Shown piece after piece: positions 46,438-55,209 of a stretch of 64,000 nucleotides of DNA. Position numbers and translations under genes: made by a program. The stretch covers positions 124,001 through 188,000 of the forward strand of contig CAWJAF010000013.1 of the NCBI GenBank assembly GCA_963840785.1. Reading direction: 5' to 3'. Source of the stretch: JALYOK01 sp963840785. Lineage in GTDB: Bacteria; Pseudomonadota; Gammaproteobacteria; Burkholderiales; JALYOK01. Each line of letters opens with the position of its first letter. Position 1 is the first letter of the stretch. The notes beneath the pieces were generated by a model that was not told the origin of the DNA, did no database searches, and saw only the letters and a program-made list of their open reading frames with translations.

Positions 46438-46639
46438 GTTATTTCCGAATAAATTAATACGCCGCAGGCAGTAGTTTGGAGTGAGAACAAATTGTTAAGA
46501 GTGTTAGGAATATCACCATGTTCGGGTGAGCGCGGCAGCGACGCACAATCCAGACGCCGAAAATCATAGGGGCGGTACTTCGTAAATAAGCGAGGTATGC
46601 GTTTTTTCATGTTTACGGCAATCCTCAAAATGACAAGGC

Positions 46640-47074
46640 CTAAGTCTTCGGTAAGAATTTGGCAGGTAAGCCCGAAACGGTCGTAGTACAACTAGCGGTA
46701 GCGACGCAAGATACTGTGTAGACTAGCGCTACCCCGTCCACCCCTGCGACGCCCGTATTCTGCATTACAAGCGAGATCGTTCCTGTCGAAGTGCTTGTTC
46801 CTACTGCAGTTACCGAAGCAACATACTTGGTCGTTATAGACGTCGGCGCAGCCAATCCGAGCGATGCATTGTCAGTTGCAGTAGACAACGTACCACTATG
46901 GAAATCCAGGATAACCGCCTCCTTCGGAATAGTCACAAGCGAGGTCGCCTCCATAATTTTGGCTCTGGCTGTGTAGTCTTGATAAGCAGGGATGGCGATC
47001 GCAGCCAAAATACCAATAATGGCTACAACGATCATTAACTCAATTAAGGTAAAACCTTTCTGGATTGTATTCAT
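46640..47074 (-). CDS. pilA: Type IV pilin, gene 1
   Basis: Major-pilin-like subunit. 144 residues with a short leader MNTIQKG and the conserved FTLIELMIVVAIIGILAAIA (cleavage after Gly, N-methyl-Phe, Glu5). The globular part ends with a small disulfide loop, SCVATASC (five residues between the Cys). 62% or so of the residues are shared with pilin 2 by eye in the N-terminal helix, fewer in the head. It has its own sigma-54 promoter. Followed by the TfpZ-like gene. Confidence 0.92.
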   Translation of the reverse strand: MNTIQKGFTLIELMIVVAIIGILAAIAIPAYQDYTARAKIMEATSLVTIPKEAVILDFHSGTLSTATDNASLGLAAPTSITTKYVASVTAVGTSTSTGTISLVMQNTGVAGVDGVALVYTVSCVATASCTTTVSGLPAKFLPKT

Positions 47075-47139
47075 TATGCAGTCCCCAAGTAAAGCTTAGA
47101 AAAGTGCCGCGATGCCTGCACACGGCTTAGAAATTTAAA

Positions 47140-47155
47140 AGCAATCCGTATGCCA
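47140..47155 (-). promoter_or_regulatory. Sigma-54 promoter of pilin gene 1
   Basis: On the minus strand TGGCATACGGATTGCT, GG and GC ten bases apart. It lies 65 bases before the pilin ATG. The 433-base gap between the two pilins otherwise holds AT-rich sequence, a GTGACGTAAATTG motif at 47340 and the terminator of pilin 2. Confidence 0.8.
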
Positions 47156-47431
47156 GTTTTGCTATTTCAACATCCATCTATTTTATTTTTCTTTTTAAAG
47201 AAACAAAAAAAATAATCTATTAATATTCAATTTGTTAGATTCTATTATTGGGAAACGTTACAACTCAAAGATGATCCCATTTGCATCACAAATAAAGGCG
47301 TTTTCGCGCGATAGCATTTGTCCCATTTTTCAGCAAAAAGTGACGTAAATTGGCAACCTCAAATCGTCATAGTTATGTGCGAACGACCGCGTTTTTGAGT
47401 AGTAATTTGTCATTTCGATGGCGAACCCAAA

Positions 47432-47465
47432 AAACAAAACACCCCACGAATGGGGTGTTTTGTTT
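47432..47465 (-). terminator. Rho-independent terminator of pilin gene 2
   Basis: A 15-bp stem (AAACAAAACACCCCA) with a CGAA loop; on the minus strand its 3' arm runs into TGTTTTGTTTTTT. It separates the two pilin genes into two transcription units. Confidence 0.92.
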
Positions 47466-47507
47466 GTTCCGATCGGCACGCAATGTTGCGTGCCACTTTT
47501 TGCCAGA

Positions 47508-47942
47508 TTAAGCTTTCGGCAAGTATTTGGCAGGAAGCCCAGAGGGCGTGAAGGTACATTGCGCGCCGATTACACAGGCCATCGTGTAAATGAGCGAGAC
47601 ACCATCGATTGCCGCAACACCGGTAGCACGCATAACGACCGTCACGGTACCTGCGTCGACGGCAGTGCCAGCAGCCGTAATCGAGGTAACGTATTTGCTG
47701 GTGATCGAGGCAGCAGCGGCCAAGCCGAGGTCGGCGTTGTTCGTGGTAGCACTCAATGTGCCTTCGTTAAATGCGAGCGCCAATGCTTTTTTAGCGGTAG
47801 CCGCCATGTTCGCGCCCTCGCTGACTTTAGCTTTCGCCGTGTAGTCTTGATAAGCCGGAATCGCAACAGCGGCCAAAATACCGATAATCGCAACAACAAT
47901 CATCAACTCGATAAGTGTAAAACCTTTTTGTAGTGATTTCAT
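47508..47942 (-). CDS. pilA: Type IV pilin, gene 2
   Basis: 144 residues from ATG 47940-47942: leader MKSLQKG, then FTLIELMIVVAIIGILAAVA. The end CVIGAQC-TFTPSGLPAKYLPKA keeps the five-residue Cys loop and the GLPAK-LPK tail of pilin 1, so the genes are duplicates that have diverged in the middle. Own sigma-54 promoter and strong terminator suggest it is highly expressed. Confidence 0.92.
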   Translation of the reverse strand: MKSLQKGFTLIELMIVVAIIGILAAVAIPAYQDYTAKAKVSEGANMAATAKKALALAFNEGTLSATTNNADLGLAAAASITSKYVTSITAAGTAVDAGTVTVVMRATGVAAIDGVSLIYTMACVIGAQCTFTPSGLPAKYLPKA

Positions 47943-48011
47943 TTTAAAGCTCCTAATTAAGTGAAGGGGGGTTAAATTCACAACACATCGCTGTGTCTTG
48001 CCAGTACATGG

Positions 48012-48027
48012 AGCAATCGGTGTGCCA
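48012..48027 (-). promoter_or_regulatory. Sigma-54 promoter of pilin gene 2
   Basis: On the minus strand TGGCACACCGATTGCT, a near-perfect consensus with GG and GC ten bases apart, 69 bases before the start codon. Confidence 0.85.
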
Positions 48028-48244
48028 GGTCTGCTAGTTTACCGTTCAAAAAATTGTGTCTTTTTGTTTCCGGTTAATTTATTAATTATAATATTGTTTA
48101 ATTTCAAATAATTATAGTTTTTCTCTAAAGTATTTTAATTTATGTTTTTTACGCCCGATTGTGGTTATGGCCGACGCATTAGGCTGGATAAGCGGTGTAT
48201 TTCAGCCGATAAATGGCGGCATAGTGCCCACACTTTTCCGCAAC

Positions 48245-48263
48245 TTGTGACGCAATTTGTCAC
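48245..48263. promoter_or_regulatory. Palindromic motif upstream of pilin gene 2
   Basis: TTGTGACGCAATTTGTCAC contains TTGTGACGCAA and the inverted pair GTGAC/GTCAC. It lies 220 bases upstream of the sigma-54 site. The same TTGYGWCRCAA pattern is at 23687 and a weaker one at 47340. A PilR-type activator site is possible. Confidence 0.4.
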
Positions 48264-48319
48264 TTTCAACGTGGTTTGCACCACAGCCTTCGCGTGAATG
48301 ACATATGGTTATAAATCGA

Positions 48320-48404
48320 GGCATCGCCGGACGCCTTATGGTTATTGCCTTCTGGCATGGCATAGCCGGAGACCCGCATTTTTATTGGCTCTTAGGCTTG
48401 TGCC
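48320..48404. repeat. Intergenic hairpin repeat, copy 7 (two-unit, reverse orientation)
   Basis: Two units in tandem: GGCATCGCCGGACGCCTTAT with GGTTATTGCCTTCTGGCAT, then GCCGGAGACCCGCATTTTTA with TTGGCTCTTAGGC. It lies in the 686-base gap between pilin 2 and moeA, which otherwise holds the promoter, the palindrome and a REP element. Confidence 0.6.
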
Positions 48405-48492
48405 AAAAAATTACTTTCGCCGTCATTGCTGCCGCCAAAACGCTGTGTTTTCCACGACGTTGGAGGGCCAATATTGTTCAGACATAACGCCG

Positions 48493-48521
48493 CCGGATTC
48501 CCGCCTTCGCGGGAATGGCGG
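48493..48521. repeat. REP element (GATTCCCGCCTTCGCGGGAAT type)
   Basis: A palindromic copy of the element paired at 39236-39301, here single, 108 bases before moeA. Confidence 0.8.
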
Positions 48522-48628
48522 AATTTCGGGCGGCGCTCGTTTGTTCGGCGCCGAGAAGAAACATAGAAAATATCGATATCGCAACCGCGCGGTAGAATGC
48601 GCTACCGATATTCGATTGCGACCAAGCC

Positions 48629-49912
48629 ATGACCCAAATCAAAGACGCCAAAACCCTCAGCGAAGCCAGTTGTGCCGACGATTACGATCCTAATTCCATG
48701 CTCGTCGACCAGGCACGTTTGCTGATTCGCCAGTTCCTCGCGCCGATCGCCGGCACGCTTCGACTGCCGGTTCGCTCGGCGCTGAATCACGTTCTGGCCG
48801 AAGATATCGTTTCGCCCGTTAATGTCCCCGCCCATCGCAATTCGGCGATGGATGGCTGGGCGCTTAGGTTTGTCGATCTCAAGGCTGATGGCGAATCGCT
48901 CTTCTCGGAAATTGGTACCAGTTTTGCCGGTAAGCCATTCGCAAGAGAAGTGAATGCCGGCGAATGCGTGCGAATTATGACGGGTGGCGTGGTGCCCGAG
49001 GGTGCCGATTGCGTGGTGATGCAAGAGCGAGCGAAGGCAAATGGTAAGCAAATCACCATCGCGCCGGGGCAAAAGCCGGGGCAGAATCTTCGGCATGCCG
49101 GCGAAGACCTCAAGGCTGGTGCGATCGCTTTGACCAAGGGTTCGCCAGTGCGCCCGGCAGAACTTGGGTTGATCGCCTCACTTGGCATCGGCGAAGTGTC
49201 GGTGTATCGCAAATTGCGGGTGGCTTTCTTCTCCACCGGCGACGAGCTACGCTCAATCGGTTCAGCCCTTGGCCCCGGGCAAATCTACGATAGCAATCGC
49301 TACACTATATATGGCATGTTGGTGCAACTTGGCTGCGAAGTGTATGACATGGGCGTTATCGCCGACGATCCGGTACTGATCGAGAACGCCTTTGCCGAAG
49401 CGTCAAGAATAGCCGACGTCGTGATCACCAGTGGCGGCGTATCGGTCGGCGAGGCGGACTTTGTTAAACAAATGTTAAATAAACTCGGCGAAGTGTTGTT
49501 CTGGAAGATCGCGATGAAGCCCGGCCGACCGTTGGCCTATGGCAAAATTGGTAGCGCACATTTCTTCGGCCTGCCGGGCAATCCGGTCGCGGTAATGGTC
49601 ACGTTTTACCAGTTCGTACGCGACGCATTGTTAGTCTTAATGGGTCGCACAAATATCGAGCCATTTCCCACGCTCCAAGTACTTTGCACCTCGCCAATAA
49701 AAAAAGTACCGGGGCGCACCGAGTTTCAGCGCGGTAATCTTGTCGCAAGATGTGCAAGGCAATTGGACGCGTACGCGTCACCGGTGATCAAGGCTCGGGC
49801 ATTCTTAAAGTCCATGAGCGATGCCAATTGTTTTATCGTTCTGGCGCAGGCGCAGGGCAATATTGAGTCTGGCGCTTTGGTCGACGTGCAATTGCTCGAG
49901 GGTGTAACATGA
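48629..49912 (+). CDS. moeA: Molybdopterin molybdotransferase
   Basis: Inserts molybdate into adenylylated molybdopterin. 427 residues. NVPAHRNSAMDGWALRF, GECVRIMTGGVVPEGADCVV, FFSTGDELRSIG, IYDSNRYTIYGML, VITSGGVSVGEADFVKQ and FFGLPGNPVAVMVTFYQFVR are all MoeA motifs. An N-terminal tail of about 20 residues precedes the usual start. No other Mo cofactor gene is in view. Confidence 0.95.
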   Translation: MTQIKDAKTLSEASCADDYDPNSMLVDQARLLIRQFLAPIAGTLRLPVRSALNHVLAEDIVSPVNVPAHRNSAMDGWALRFVDLKADGESLFSEIGTSFAGKPFAREVNAGECVRIMTGGVVPEGADCVVMQERAKANGKQITIAPGQKPGQNLRHAGEDLKAGAIALTKGSPVRPAELGLIASLGIGEVSVYRKLRVAFFSTGDELRSIGSALGPGQIYDSNRYTIYGMLVQLGCEVYDMGVIADDPVLIENAFAEASRIADVVITSGGVSVGEADFVKQMLNKLGEVLFWKIAMKPGRPLAYGKIGSAHFFGLPGNPVAVMVTFYQFVRDALLVLMGRTNIEPFPTLQVLCTSPIKKVPGRTEFQRGNLVARCARQLDAYASPVIKARAFLKSMSDANCFIVLAQAQGNIESGALVDVQLLEGVT

Positions 49913-49916
49913 GCTA

Positions 49917-49947
49917 CGACGAGATTGCTTCGCTTCGCTCGCAATGA
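49917..49947. repeat. Dispersed repeat of the SLRAKRSNL type
   Basis: ACGAGATTGCTTCGCTTCGC with TCGCAATGACA; its minus-strand translation gives SLRAKRSNL, known from intergenic repeats in many bacteria. It lies between moeA and the lipoprotein gene. Confidence 0.7.
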
Positions 49948-49983
49948 CACTATTGATAATTATTTTGCTCTAGGAGAAATAAC

Positions 49984-50391
49984 ATGAGAAAACTGGCTTT
50001 CGTTTTTTTGGCCGCGCTACTGCTCAGCGCATGCGCGACTACACCGCAATCCAAGTCACGCGTATTTTTTGTCGAACCAAAAGACGACGCAAACGTCGGG
50101 CAGGAATTCAAAGTAGTGATGGGTGTCGAAGGCATGACGGTGAAGCCGCTCGGCGATATGAGCCCCGATACCGGCCATCATCATCTGCTGATCAATGCTG
50201 AAAACGTGCCGAGTGGTGACGTCGTCCCGGTCGATAAGCCGACGCAGTACATGCACTTCGGCAAGGGCCAAACGGAAACCACGGTCAAACTCGCGCCTGG
50301 AAAATACAAACTCACGTTACAGTTCGCCGATGGGGCGCATCGCTCCTACGGTGAAAAAATGCGCGCCACACTTTCGGTCACGGTCAAATAA
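49984..50391 (+). CDS. DUF4399-family lipoprotein
   Basis: 135 residues. LAALLLSACATTP is a lipobox with Cys at about 18. The domain shows SPDTGHHHLLINAENVPSGD, THYMHFGKGQ-type (here TQYMHFGKGQTETTVKLAPG) and KYKLTLQFADGAHRSYGE, typical of DUF4399. The many His could bind metal. Function unknown. aat begins within a few bases of its end. Confidence 0.85.
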   Translation: MRKLAFVFLAALLLSACATTPQSKSRVFFVEPKDDANVGQEFKVVMGVEGMTVKPLGDMSPDTGHHHLLINAENVPSGDVVPVDKPTQYMHFGKGQTETTVKLAPGKYKLTLQFADGAHRSYGEKMRATLSVTVK

Positions 50392-50394
50392 GTT

Positions 50395-51103
50395 TTGATT
50401 CCCTGGCTGAATCCAGACGATCCGTTTCCGCCCCTCTCTACTGCCCTTAAAAACCCCCAGCGGCCTACTCGCCGCTGGGGCCGATCTTTCTCCGGAACGA
50501 CTTCTCCAGGCTTATAAACACGGCATTTTTCCTTGGTTCAGCGCTGGCGAACCCATTTTGTGGTGGAGCCCCGATCCGCGCATGGTGTTGTTTCCCGAGG
50601 AACTGCAAATCTCGCGCTCGCTGCAAAAAACACTGCGCAAGTATGCCTTCGAGATCCGCGTGGATGTTTGCTTCCAGGCCGTTATGTCCGCCTGCGCCGA
50701 AGCGCCGCGCGGCGGTCAAAATGGCACCTGGATCAGCGCCGAAATGATCGACGCCTATTGCACGTTGCATAAAAAAGGGTTCGCCCACAGCGTCGAAACC
50801 TGGATGGACGGCGAATTGGTCGGCGGGTTGTATGGCATCGCCATCGGCCGCGCCTTCTATGGCGAATCCATGTTCGCGCGCGCGACCGATGCGTCGAAAA
50901 TCGCTTTTGCGCATCTAGTGCGCCAATTACAGCGCTGGCAATTCGGCATCATCGATTGTCAAATGCGCACCGATCATCTCGCCCGCTTCGGGGCACGCGA
51001 GATTCCGCGCAGCGAATTCAGCGCGCTGCTGGCAAAATTGGTAAACTGCAACAATCCTGTCACGAAGAATCCATGGAAGTTCGACGATGACCTTCATGAA
51101 TGA
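50395..51103 (+). CDS. aat: Leucyl/phenylalanyl-tRNA-protein transferase, one frameshift
   Basis: Adds Leu or Phe to the N-terminus of proteins with Arg or Lys ends, marking them for ClpAP. TTG start gives MIPWLNPDDPFPPLSTALKN; the frame is lost at the C5 run near 50455, where four C's would restore SGLLAAGADLSPERLLQAYK. Then come HGIFPWFSAGEPILWWSPDP, VETWMDGELVGGLYGIAIGR and FYGESMFARATDASK, all intact. About 235 residues, normal. It overlaps bpt by 17 bases. The single homopolymer indel suggests sequence error. Confidence 0.92.
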
Positions 51104-51818
51104 CATCCCGGCGGCCAAGCTCCAGTTTTACGCCACCGCGCCCTACCCGTGCAGCTATTTGGCCGGCAAGCTTGCCCGTTCCCAAGTTGCCACGCCGAGT
51201 TACTTGATCGATACCGCAACCTATAGCCAATTGGTCGGCCTAGGCTTTCGCCGTTCCGGCGCGTTCACCTATCGGCCTTATTGCGATCATTGCCAGGCCT
51301 GTGTGCCGGTGCGGATTTTGACCAACGAATATGCCGGCAATCGCGCGCAGCATCGCGCGAAAAAGCACCACGGCCATCTGACGACGACGCTGATGGGCTT
51401 GAAATTCGATTCGGAACATTACGGCCTGTATCGCCGCTATCAGATGTCGCGGCACGCCAGCGGCGGCATGGATCAAGACAGCCGCGAACAGTACAGCCAT
51501 TTTCTATTGCAGAGCAACGTCAACACCCATTTGGTCGAATTTCGCGAAGGCGATGCCTTGCGAATGGTTAGCATCATCGACGAGTTGGAAGATGGCTTGT
51601 CGTCGGTTTATACCTTCTTCGATCCGGATTTGCCGAATTCGAGCTTTGGCACCTACAACGTCACCTGGCAAATCGAATTGTGCAAAAAACTCGGCCTACC
51701 GCATCTTTATTTGGGATACTGGATTAAAGACAGCCGCAAGATGGCGTATAAAGCCAATTTTCGCCCACTAGAAGGATTTATCGATGGGCGTTGGCAAAGG
51801 CTTAGCGAAAAGATTTAG
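51087..51818 (+). CDS. bpt: Aspartate/glutamate leucyltransferase (Bpt)
   Basis: Transfers Leu to N-terminal Asp or Glu, the second N-degron enzyme. 243 residues: the N-terminal Cys cluster is PYPCSYLAGKLARSQ and FTYRPYCDHCQACVPVRI; the C-terminal GNAT-like part has YTFFDPDLPNSSFGTYNVTW and YLGYWIKDSRKMAYKANFRP. Starts before the end of aat, so translation is coupled. The pair feeds the Clp pathway, to which SspB at 12.4 kb also delivers substrates. Confidence 0.94.
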   Translation: MTFMNDIPAAKLQFYATAPYPCSYLAGKLARSQVATPSYLIDTATYSQLVGLGFRRSGAFTYRPYCDHCQACVPVRILTNEYAGNRAQHRAKKHHGHLTTTLMGLKFDSEHYGLYRRYQMSRHASGGMDQDSREQYSHFLLQSNVNTHLVEFREGDALRMVSIIDELEDGLSSVYTFFDPDLPNSSFGTYNVTWQIELCKKLGLPHLYLGYWIKDSRKMAYKANFRPLEGFIDGRWQRLSEKI

Positions 51819-51825
51819 ATAAACG

Positions 51826-51903
51826 CCTACCCGGAGAGGCAATACCAGAGCGGTTCTCCAGGAATACATTGCCACAACCCAAGCGCGGTGCGGCTCCTGG
51901 CAC
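51826..51903. repeat. Intergenic hairpin repeat, copy 8 (two-unit)
   Basis: CCGGAGAGGCAATACCAGAG with CGGTTCTCCAGGAATACATT, then GCCACAACCCAAGCGCGGTG with CGGCTCCTGGCAC. Same layout as the copy at 12277. Between bpt and pyrD. Confidence 0.7.
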
Positions 51904-51936
51904 GATACTTAAAATAACATCTCACCCAATCCTATT

Positions 51937-52941
51937 TTGCTCTATCAACTCGCAAAACCATTTCTATTCCGTCTTGATCCGGAATCCGCGCACGACCTCA
52001 CGCTAAAGCTGCTCACGCGGATGCATCGCTTGGGCTTATTACCGGCGCGACATTTCGTTGCAGCACAGCCCATTCACGCGATGGGTTTGAAGTTCGCGAA
52101 TCCTTTAGGCCTTGCCGCCGGACTCGACAAAAACGGCGAATACATCGACGCCCTCGCCGCGCTCGGTTTCGGCTTCATCGAAATCGGCACGATCACGCCG
52201 CGGCCGCAGCCGGGCAATCCCAAGCCGCGCATGTTTCGCCTGGCCAACGAGGAAGCGATTATCAACCGCATGGGTTTCAATAATCACGGCGTCGATCGCC
52301 TGATTGAAAATGTAAAACGCAGTCGCTATCGCGGCATTCTCGGCATTAACATCGGTAAGAATTTCGATACGCCGATCGAGCGCGCTGCTGACGATTATCT
52401 TGCGTGCCTGGAAAAAGTCTACGAATTTGCGAGCTATATCACCGTCAATATTTCGTCGCCGAACACGAAAAACTTGCGCCAATTGCAGCAGGAAAACCAG
52501 TTCGATGCGTTGCTCGCGACACTCAAGCAAAAACAAAAGTCACTGAAAACCCAGCACGTAAAATATGTTCCGCTCACAATCAAAATCGCGCCGGATTTGA
52601 GCGAAGCGGAAATTGACATGATCGCCGATCGATTGCTTGTGCATGGTATCGATGGCGTTATCGCGACGAACACGACCATCTCTCGCGCCGGAATCGAACA
52701 ATCGCCACACCAGCAAGAAACTGGCGGCCTTAGCGGGAAACCTTTGCAACAGGCGGCGACACAAGTTGTTCGCCGCTTAGCGCAGCAACTTAATGGACGA
52801 ATTCCAATCATCGGTGTCGGCGGCATTAATTCGGCTTCAACAGCAAAAGAAAAATTCGACGCGGGAGCAAGATTGATTCAAATTTATTCCGGCCTCATTT
52901 ATCGCGGCCCGGAATTGATCGGCGATATTCTGCAACCCTGA
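51937..52941 (+). CDS. pyrD: Dihydroorotate dehydrogenase (quinone), class 2
   Basis: Oxidises dihydroorotate with quinone in pyrimidine synthesis, attached to the inner membrane. 334 residues, TTG start (MLYQLAKPFLFRLDPESAHD, the class 2 membrane-binding helices). FANPLGLAAGLDKNGEYIDA, FGFIEIGTITPRPQPGNPKP, YITVNISSPNTKNLRQLQ, VIATNTTISR and ARLIQIYSGLIYRGP are typical, with Ser of NISSPNT as catalytic base. Its TGA overlaps the ald ATG. Confidence 0.96.
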   Translation: MLYQLAKPFLFRLDPESAHDLTLKLLTRMHRLGLLPARHFVAAQPIHAMGLKFANPLGLAAGLDKNGEYIDALAALGFGFIEIGTITPRPQPGNPKPRMFRLANEEAIINRMGFNNHGVDRLIENVKRSRYRGILGINIGKNFDTPIERAADDYLACLEKVYEFASYITVNISSPNTKNLRQLQQENQFDALLATLKQKQKSLKTQHVKYVPLTIKIAPDLSEAEIDMIADRLLVHGIDGVIATNTTISRAGIEQSPHQQETGGLSGKPLQQAATQVVRRLAQQLNGRIPIIGVGGINSASTAKEKFDAGARLIQIYSGLIYRGPELIGDILQP

Positions 52942-54065
52942 TGTTGATCGGCGTTCCCAAAGAATGTAAAGACGGCGAATTTCGCGTAGGCATGACGCCG
53001 GAAGATGTTGCCGCATTGGTAAAAATTGGCCATCTCGTCAGAGTGGAAACAGGCGCCGGCGCAAGGATCGGCTTTTCCGACGAGGCTTACCAAGCCGCCG
53101 GCGCGACGATCGCGCCAAACCCAAGCGAGGTTTACGAAGCCGTCTTGATTGTCAAAGTAAAAGAATTGCAGCCCGGCGAGTTTGAGTATCTCAAGCCTGG
53201 CCAAATCATTTTCGCGTACATTCACGTCGCGCCCGATCCCGTTCTCGCGCAGGCGATGTTATCGCGCGACGTTATCGGTATCGCCTACGAAACCGTGCGT
53301 GACAGCGATGGAAATTTACCGCTGCTAAAACCGATGTCGATGATCGCCGGGCGCTTGGCCATCAGTGTCGGTGCCTGGGGCTTGCAGCTCATCAACGGTG
53401 GCAAGGGTACCTTGCTAAGCGGCGGCCCCGGCGTGCCGCCGGGCCGCGTGCTCGTTCTCGGCGCGGGCAACGCCGGCAGCCATGCGACACATGTCGCAGT
53501 TGGGCTTGACGCGGACGTTTCTGTCTTGGATATCGATAGCACGCGATTAAATGTGCTAAAAAATATTCACGGCGATCGAATCAAAACGGCGCAAGCGACG
53601 CAAGCCAATATTGCTGATGCAATACGCTACGCCGATCTCATCGTCGGCGCGATTCTCAATCCCGGCATGCTTGCGCCAAAAGTTATTTCGCGCGACATGT
53701 TGCGCGCTATGGAGCCGGGATCGGTGTTGGTGGACGTCTGCATCGATCAAGGCGGCTTGAGCGAAACTTCACGGCCGTCGTCCCATTCTGAGCCGTTTTA
53801 CATAGAGGAAGGCGTCGTTCATTATTGTGTCGGCAACATGCCCAGCGCCGTCGCACGCAGCGCCACAATCGCGCTCGCTCAGGCGACGCTCCCGTACGTG
53901 CAATTGCTCGCCAATCATGGCTTGGCCAATGCGTGTGCGATTGATCCAGGTTTGAAGGCGGGCATACAAATTTATCGCGGCCATATTTCCCATCCGGATA
54001 TCGCCCGCGATTTGCAATGGGTGCACACACCCATCGATACGCTTCTAGGTCGATCGAATCCATGA
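52941..54065 (+). CDS. ald: Alanine dehydrogenase
   Basis: Reversibly deaminates L-alanine to pyruvate with NAD+. 374 residues. IGVPKECKDGEFRVGMTPED, IFAYIHVAPDPVLAQAML, PMSMIAGRLAISVGAWGLQL, the NAD-binding VLVLGAGNAGSHATHVAVGL, and VVHYCVGNMPSAVARSATIA match the family. It overlaps pyrD by one base and precedes rnfA by 65 bases. Confidence 0.95.
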   Translation: MLIGVPKECKDGEFRVGMTPEDVAALVKIGHLVRVETGAGARIGFSDEAYQAAGATIAPNPSEVYEAVLIVKVKELQPGEFEYLKPGQIIFAYIHVAPDPVLAQAMLSRDVIGIAYETVRDSDGNLPLLKPMSMIAGRLAISVGAWGLQLINGGKGTLLSGGPGVPPGRVLVLGAGNAGSHATHVAVGLDADVSVLDIDSTRLNVLKNIHGDRIKTAQATQANIADAIRYADLIVGAILNPGMLAPKVISRDMLRAMEPGSVLVDVCIDQGGLSETSRPSSHSEPFYIEEGVVHYCVGNMPSAVARSATIALAQATLPYVQLLANHGLANACAIDPGLKAGIQIYRGHISHPDIARDLQWVHTPIDTLLGRSNP

Positions 54066-54130
54066 TAATCTCCACTCGAGGTATTCTGCGGGAGGATGCC
54101 TGAGAAGTGAAAACAACACGACTTTGAATC

Positions 54131-54709
54131 ATGGAAAATTATCTTTCGATCGTCGTCAGCACGGCGCTCGTCGATAACGTTTTGCTGATTAAGCTGTTCG
54201 GCCTCGGTCCGATGTTCGGCGGCGCGCGTCGGCTCGAATCGGCGCTATGTATCGGCCTGACAACTGCTTTCTGCCTGAGTATCGTGACTGGCATTTCGTA
54301 TCTGATTAACGAATACGTTTTGGTCAAATACGAAGTCGAATTTCTGCGCGTGTTGATTTACTTAACGCTGATTGTCGCCTGCTGGAAAATAAGTGACGCC
54401 TATCTCAGCCGGACCAATCCGTTTTTAAAAAACTCGCTCGGCCTATATTTTCCGTTAGCGTCGATCAACTCGGCGGCGCTAGGCGTGCCGCTGCTTCTCA
54501 CGCAAGAGCAAGTTAATTTCGGCGAATCTATTTTCTACGGTCTTGGCCATGCAATCGGGTTTACGTTTGTATTGGTGATTCTCAGCACCTTGCGCGAGCG
54601 TTTGGAAGTTGCCGAGGTACCCGATGCTTTTCGTGGAACGGCCATTTTATTGGTGACAGCCGGGATAATCAGCCTGACATTTCTTGGTTTCATTGGGCTG
54701 ATCAAATGA
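54131..54709 (+). CDS. rnfA: RnfA-type membrane subunit lacking both cluster cysteines
   Basis: Rnf electron transport complex subunit A. 192 residues, six membrane helices. Overall it is a good RnfA: ALVDNVLLIKLFGLGPMFGG, LYFPLASINSAALGVPLLLT, RERLEVAEVPDAFRGTAILL and IISLTFLGFIGLIK. However, the two cysteines that in known RnfA bind half of the [2Fe-2S] cluster in the membrane are Gly26 (GLGP for GLCP) and Ser114 (SINSAALGV for TTNCAVLGV). Both codons differ clearly (GGT, TCG) and no frameshift is near, so it is real. RnfE, the usual partner for the cluster, is not encoded downstream. Starts the rnfABCDG operon. Confidence 0.88.
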   Translation: MENYLSIVVSTALVDNVLLIKLFGLGPMFGGARRLESALCIGLTTAFCLSIVTGISYLINEYVLVKYEVEFLRVLIYLTLIVACWKISDAYLSRTNPFLKNSLGLYFPLASINSAALGVPLLLTQEQVNFGESIFYGLGHAIGFTFVLVILSTLRERLEVAEVPDAFRGTAILLVTAGIISLTFLGFIGLIK

Positions 54710-55209
54710 TCGGTTCCGTAATTCTTGTGACACTCCTAGCTTCCGTCACGGCACTGTTTCGGATCGGCTTAACGCGACTTCGTGTGAACGCGACTGACTT
54801 AGAAAATACAATTAATGCCCAGCTTCCGCAAACCCAGTGCGGGCTGTGCGGATACCCAGGTTGCCGCCCCTATGCGCACGCCATCGCGATAGGCAAAGCC
54901 GATATTAACTGCTGCCCGCCCGGCGGCGATAAGGGCGTTGAAAAACTCGCCGGAATTTTGAAAGTGAGTTCCAAGCCACTCGATACGACGCGCGGCATCA
55001 GCAAAGGACCCACGATTGCAGTCATCAACGAAGCCCATTGCATCGGCTGCACGTTATGCATTCAAGCTTGTCCGGTCGATGCTATTCTTGGCGCGGCAAA
55101 GCAAATGCATACGGTGTTGCGACGCGATTGCACCGGCTGTGAATTGTGTATCCCGCCGTGCCCGGTCGACTGCATTGACATGCTTCCCGTCACATCAGGT
55201 GTCCATTGA
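54706..55209 (+). CDS. rnfB: RnfB, iron-sulfur subunit of Rnf complex
   Basis: 167 residues. One membrane helix (VILVTLLASVTALFRIGL), a 4Fe-4S domain (QTQCGLCGYPGCRPYAHAIA then NCCPPGG), and two ferredoxin-type 4Fe-4S motifs (CIGCTLCIQACPVDAI and CTGCELCIPPCPVDCI). Cysteines are complete. Transfers electrons between ferredoxin and the membrane part. Overlaps rnfA by four bases and rnfC by four bases. Confidence 0.93.
   Translation: MIGSVILVTLLASVTALFRIGLTRLRVNATDLENTINAQLPQTQCGLCGYPGCRPYAHAIAIGKADINCCPPGGDKGVEKLAGILKVSSKPLDTTRGISKGPTIAVINEAHCIGCTLCIQACPVDAILGAAKQMHTVLRRDCTGCELCIPPCPVDCIDMLPVTSGVH

Noticed and set aside
46434..46691. Minus-strand ORF of 85 codons overlapping pilin 1 and the TfpZ-like gene ends
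   Set aside because: Overlaps the pilin C-terminus in another frame, shows no motif, and looks like leftover coding in the gap.
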